A stretch of 64,000 bases of DNA from Flavobacterium sp. LC2016-13. GTDB lineage: Bacteria; Bacteroidota; Bacteroidia; Flavobacteriales; Flavobacteriaceae. The notes under the pieces are model-generated. The model saw nothing but the letters and a program-made list of their open reading frames with translations, ran no database searches and had not been told where the DNA came from. Shown here piece after piece: positions 61,451-64,000 of this stretch (position 1 is the stretch's first letter; each line of letters begins with the position of its first letter). Position numbers and translations under genes: made by a program. The stretch spans positions 434,001 to 498,000 of the forward strand of contig NZ_WMDQ01000002.1 of the NCBI RefSeq assembly GCF_009707955.1, given 5' to 3'.

Positions 61451-62875
61451 ATGCTAAAAAAGATAGCTTATATAACTCTATTTGCATTGTCACTGACTTC
61501 TTGCAGTGATACGCTGGATGATATTAACAAAAATCCAAATGCAACAGAAACTCCATTAGCACCTTATTTGTTAACTGGAACATTAAAACAAGGCGCTGAC
61601 TTATATTGGGGATCAACAAATAACTTTGATTCATCTTTGTTATTTGTGCAGCATTGGGCTAAAATCCAATATACGGAACCGGACAGATATGATGTGTCAA
61701 ATACTTCGTTTACTACTTTGTGGAATACGGGATATGCAACTTTAATTACAGATTTAAATACGATCCTGAATTTCCCTGCAGATCAGGCAAATTCAAATTA
61801 TAAGGGAATTGCATTGACTTTACGTTCATGGACATTTTTATTGTTGACAGATGCTTACGGAAGCATTCCTTATAAAGAAGCAGGTCTAAAAGTAACACCG
61901 GCATATAATACTCAAAAAGAAGTATATACAGGATTACTGGAAGATTTGACACAAGCTCAATCATTGTTAAATACATCAAACGGTGCCGTAACGGGTGATT
62001 TGGTTTATAAAGGAGATATTGCAAAATGGAAAAAATTTGTGAATTCGCTTCGTTTGCGTATTGCATTGAGAATTTCTGACAGAGAACCTGCTTTAGCGAA
62101 ACAAGCTGCAATTGATGCAACAAGCGATGCTGCAGGCTTAATTAGCAGTAACGCAGATACTTTTAAATTTACTTACATCAGTTCACCTCAACAAAATCCG
62201 GCTTCGGCATGGTTTGAAACCAGAGATGATTATCGTATTTCGAAAACTTTGGTTGATAAATTAAAAGCATTATCAGATCCGCGTTTACCGGTTTATGCTC
62301 AGTTGCCATCAGATGCAACCGTGGGTACATACGTTGGTGGTGCGAATGGATTATCGAACAGTGATGCTAATAGCCAGGGATTTGCTAAAACATCAAAACC
62401 GGGTACTTATTTCCTTACGTCTACATCGCCTGCTGTTATTGCTTCTTATTCAGAAACATTGTTCAATCTTTCTGAAGCAGTTGCCCGTGGTTATATTGCC
62501 GGAGATGCAGAACAACTTTATAAAAGTGCAATTACAGCATCGTTCAATCAATTTAGTATTACTGATGCAACAGTTATTTCTAATTACCTGAATCAGGCAA
62601 TTGTGAAGTATGATGCAACAAATTATGCAAAATCGATAGGTACACAAAAATGGATTGCATTCTATGGTCAGGGTCTTGATGCTTTTGCTGAATGGAGAAG
62701 ACTTGACTATCCTGTATTGACAGCTGGTCCTGCTACGGTTTTGGATGGAAAGATACCTTCGCGTTTCTTTTATCCAGGTACAGAACAGTCATTAAACGGT
62801 ACTAGTTACCAAGCGGCAGTATCTGTTCAGGGAAAAGACTTGCTTACTACAAAATTATGGTTTGATGTAAATTAA
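61451..62875 (+). CDS. SusD/RagB-family nutrient-binding lipoprotein
   Basis: A 474-residue lipoprotein with lipobox LTSCSDTLDDINKNPNATE. The SusD-like_2 layout shows in LRSWTFLLLTDAYGSIPYKEA, WKKFVNSLRLRIALRISDREP, FNLSEAVARGYI and WIAFYGQGLDAFAEWRRLDYP. It caps the SusC pore and delivers glycan. Gap of 11 bases to susC marks an operon. Confidence 0.9.
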   Translation: MLKKIAYITLFALSLTSCSDTLDDINKNPNATETPLAPYLLTGTLKQGADLYWGSTNNFDSSLLFVQHWAKIQYTEPDRYDVSNTSFTTLWNTGYATLITDLNTILNFPADQANSNYKGIALTLRSWTFLLLTDAYGSIPYKEAGLKVTPAYNTQKEVYTGLLEDLTQAQSLLNTSNGAVTGDLVYKGDIAKWKKFVNSLRLRIALRISDREPALAKQAAIDATSDAAGLISSNADTFKFTYISSPQQNPASAWFETRDDYRISKTLVDKLKALSDPRLPVYAQLPSDATVGTYVGGANGLSNSDANSQGFAKTSKPGTYFLTSTSPAVIASYSETLFNLSEAVARGYIAGDAEQLYKSAITASFNQFSITDATVISNYLNQAIVKYDATNYAKSIGTQKWIAFYGQGLDAFAEWRRLDYPVLTAGPATVLDGKIPSRFFYPGTEQSLNGTSYQAAVSVQGKDLLTTKLWFDVN

Positions 62876-62877
62876 AC

Positions 62878-62942
62878 TGCATCCCGAAAGAGATACACAA
62901 ATCTGTTCCCCCAATGATATAAATATCTCGTTCGGGATAAAA
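62878..62942 (+). repeat. Imperfect inverted repeat after susD
   Basis: ATCCCGAAAGAGATA near 62881 and TATCTCGTTCGGGAT near 62925-62939 pair with one mismatch over a loop of ~30 bases. Could be an RNA structure that protects the susCD message. Confidence 0.5.
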
Positions 62943-62967
62943 TAACCAACATATTTTACAAGCAAAA

Positions 62968-63004
62968 CGAAAAAAGCTAAATCGAAAGATTTAGCTTTTT
63001 TTTT
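62968..63004 (+). terminator. Terminator of susCD operon
   Basis: AAAAAAGCTAAATC pairs with GATTTAGCTTTTTTT over GAAA. Confidence 0.9.
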
Positions 63005-63300
63005 GATCCTTTTTATGCAATTTTTCATCCTCAAAATAATCGAAATCATTTTGAGTAATATTATATTCATAATTATGTATTGTTTATTTTTTCTACTATT
63101 TTTTTTACAAATTTAATTTATTTTATGATAAAAAATAAATTAAGCTCATTCGCAAGACTTTAATATACCCAAAAACGTATTTTATTACCCCCTGTTAAAA
63201 TCATTATTAGTCATTTTTGTAACACAAATTATGAATGGATTTAATAAATCCTGAAGTGATTTTGTCAAACTAACTATTAACCAAAAATGACAAACCGAAA
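63005..63300. other. AT-rich spacer upstream of second susC
   Basis: No gene found. The promoter of the next receptor should lie here, but no clear TAnnTTTG at a good spacing was identified. Confidence 0.5.
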
Positions 63301-64000
63301 ATGACAAACTTTACTAGGATCAAAAAAAGTCCTAATAACGTATCCGGATTTAATTTAAAAAAGAAAATGCTCATGTTATGTGTATTGTTTTCTTTATCTC
63401 AAGTTCATGGATATGCTATTGGTTCTGAAAGTACAACAGTGCTAAAAAATGTAGGAGAACAAAAAAACATTAACGGACAAGTTAATGATGAAAATGGCAT
63501 GCCGCTGCCGGGAGTAACTATTTTAGAAAAAGGAACAAGAAATAGTGCTTTAACAGATTTTGACGGAAAATTTACTTTAAAAACAGAGAACGAAAACCCA
63601 GTGTTAGTATTTTCCTATTTAGGATATATAACTAAAGAAGTTACTTTAAAGGGCGAAACTATCGTTAATGTAAAACTACAAAAAGCTACAACTTCATTAG
63701 AAGAGGTTGTTGTAGTTGGTTATGGTAAAATGAAAAAAAAGGATTTAACGGGAGCAATTGTTCAGATAACACCTGACAGGCTGGCAAACCAAAATCCGCA
63801 AACGGTTCAGGATATCCTGAGAGGAACTCCCGGTATAAACGTAGGTTACGATCCTTCTGCAAAAGGAGGAGGGAGAATGCAAATTCGTGGACAAAGTTCT
63901 GTTTATAATCCTAATAATGATGGTGTGCATAATTCACCACTTATTATTTTAGACGGAATGCAGTTTTATGGAGAGCTTTCAGAAATTAATCCTGATGATA
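63301..64000 (+). CDS. Second SusC-type TonB-dependent receptor (3' end outside window)
   Basis: ATG at 63301 (MTNFTRIKKSPNN), or the later Met23/Met25 that would give the signal peptide (MLMLCVLFSLSQVHGYA). The visible part holds a carboxypeptidase-regulatory-like domain (NINGQVNDENGMPLPGVTI, LTDFDGKFTL) and the start of the plug (LEEVVVVGYGKMKKKDLTGAI, NPQTVQDILRGTPGINVGYD, MQIRGQSSVY). The long region before the signal resembles receptors of large SusC families. The rest lies beyond base 64000. Confidence 0.88.
   Translation, partial: MTNFTRIKKSPNNVSGFNLKKKMLMLCVLFSLSQVHGYAIGSESTTVLKNVGEQKNINGQVNDENGMPLPGVTILEKGTRNSALTDFDGKFTLKTENENPVLVFSYLGYITKEVTLKGETIVNVKLQKATTSLEEVVVVGYGKMKKKDLTGAIVQITPDRLANQNPQTVQDILRGTPGINVGYDPSAKGGGRMQIRGQSSVYNPNNDGVHNSPLIILDGMQFYGELSEINPDD

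Overview
The window looks like chromosomal DNA of a Flavobacterium-type Bacteroidota. It is AT-rich, promoters match the Bacteroidota pattern (TTG, then TAnnTTTG), start codons lack strong Shine-Dalgarno sequences, and it carries SusC/SusD pairs, a type IX secretion sorting domain, TlpA/DUF4369 proteins and a bacillithiol gene. No rRNA, tRNA or CRISPR array was seen.

Layout. 1-9.1 kb: the end of an alpha/beta hydrolase gene, DUF1810, a SAM riboswitch followed by a 31-codon ORF, a TlpA-like thioredoxin and a cysteine-desulfurase-like enzyme, an AraC regulator, a flavin-oxidoreductase-fold protein with bshB1, and a divergent HxlR/alcohol dehydrogenase pair around a perfect palindrome. 9-13.2 kb: AraC regulators, an SDR and small secreted or acidic proteins. 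13.4-21.9 kb: a cobalamin-riboswitch operon encoding a BtuB-like receptor, a BtuG-like beta-propeller lipoprotein, three paralogous lipoproteins and a DUF4465 lipoprotein, which together form a surface vitamin B12 capture and uptake system. 21.9-30 kb: mixed accessory genes, including an unusual pair of a ligase-like and a cysteine-peptidase-like protein. 30-38.9 kb and 49-51.2 kb: gapN and a redox-stress-like archipelago in which four Crp/Fnr paralogues alternate with SDRs, VOC proteins, a nitroreductase and DinB. 51-54 kb: a hybrid histidine kinase and a GNAT enzyme. 54.5-64 kb: a polysaccharide utilisation region with a large secreted GH87-like glucanase, a SusC/SusD pair and the start of a second SusC.

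The most striking object is a 9,951-bp mobile element at 38958-48908. It has 24-bp perfect terminal inverted repeats, and both ends are abutted by the same 8-bp target duplication (ATATTTTA). An IS1595/ISXO2-type transposase near the right end fits the 8-bp duplication typical of that family. The element cut the SDR gene at 38085-38942 away from its ancestral promoter. Its cargo is a tandem pair of IS3-type transposases (one missing the catalytic Glu), a proteasome-beta-like Ntn hydrolase, two small proteins on opposite strands that share an N-terminal MKxLxxHxxES tag, a nested-hairpin region, a secreted protein of unknown function, two unknown membrane or small proteins, and a SLATT-like 2TM protein ending in CxxCx(11)CxxC with a small Cys-rich partner. 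Strong hairpin terminators sit just inside both ends. I propose this as the candidate undescribed system: a large transposon carrying a protease plus tagged small proteins and a two-TM effector module.
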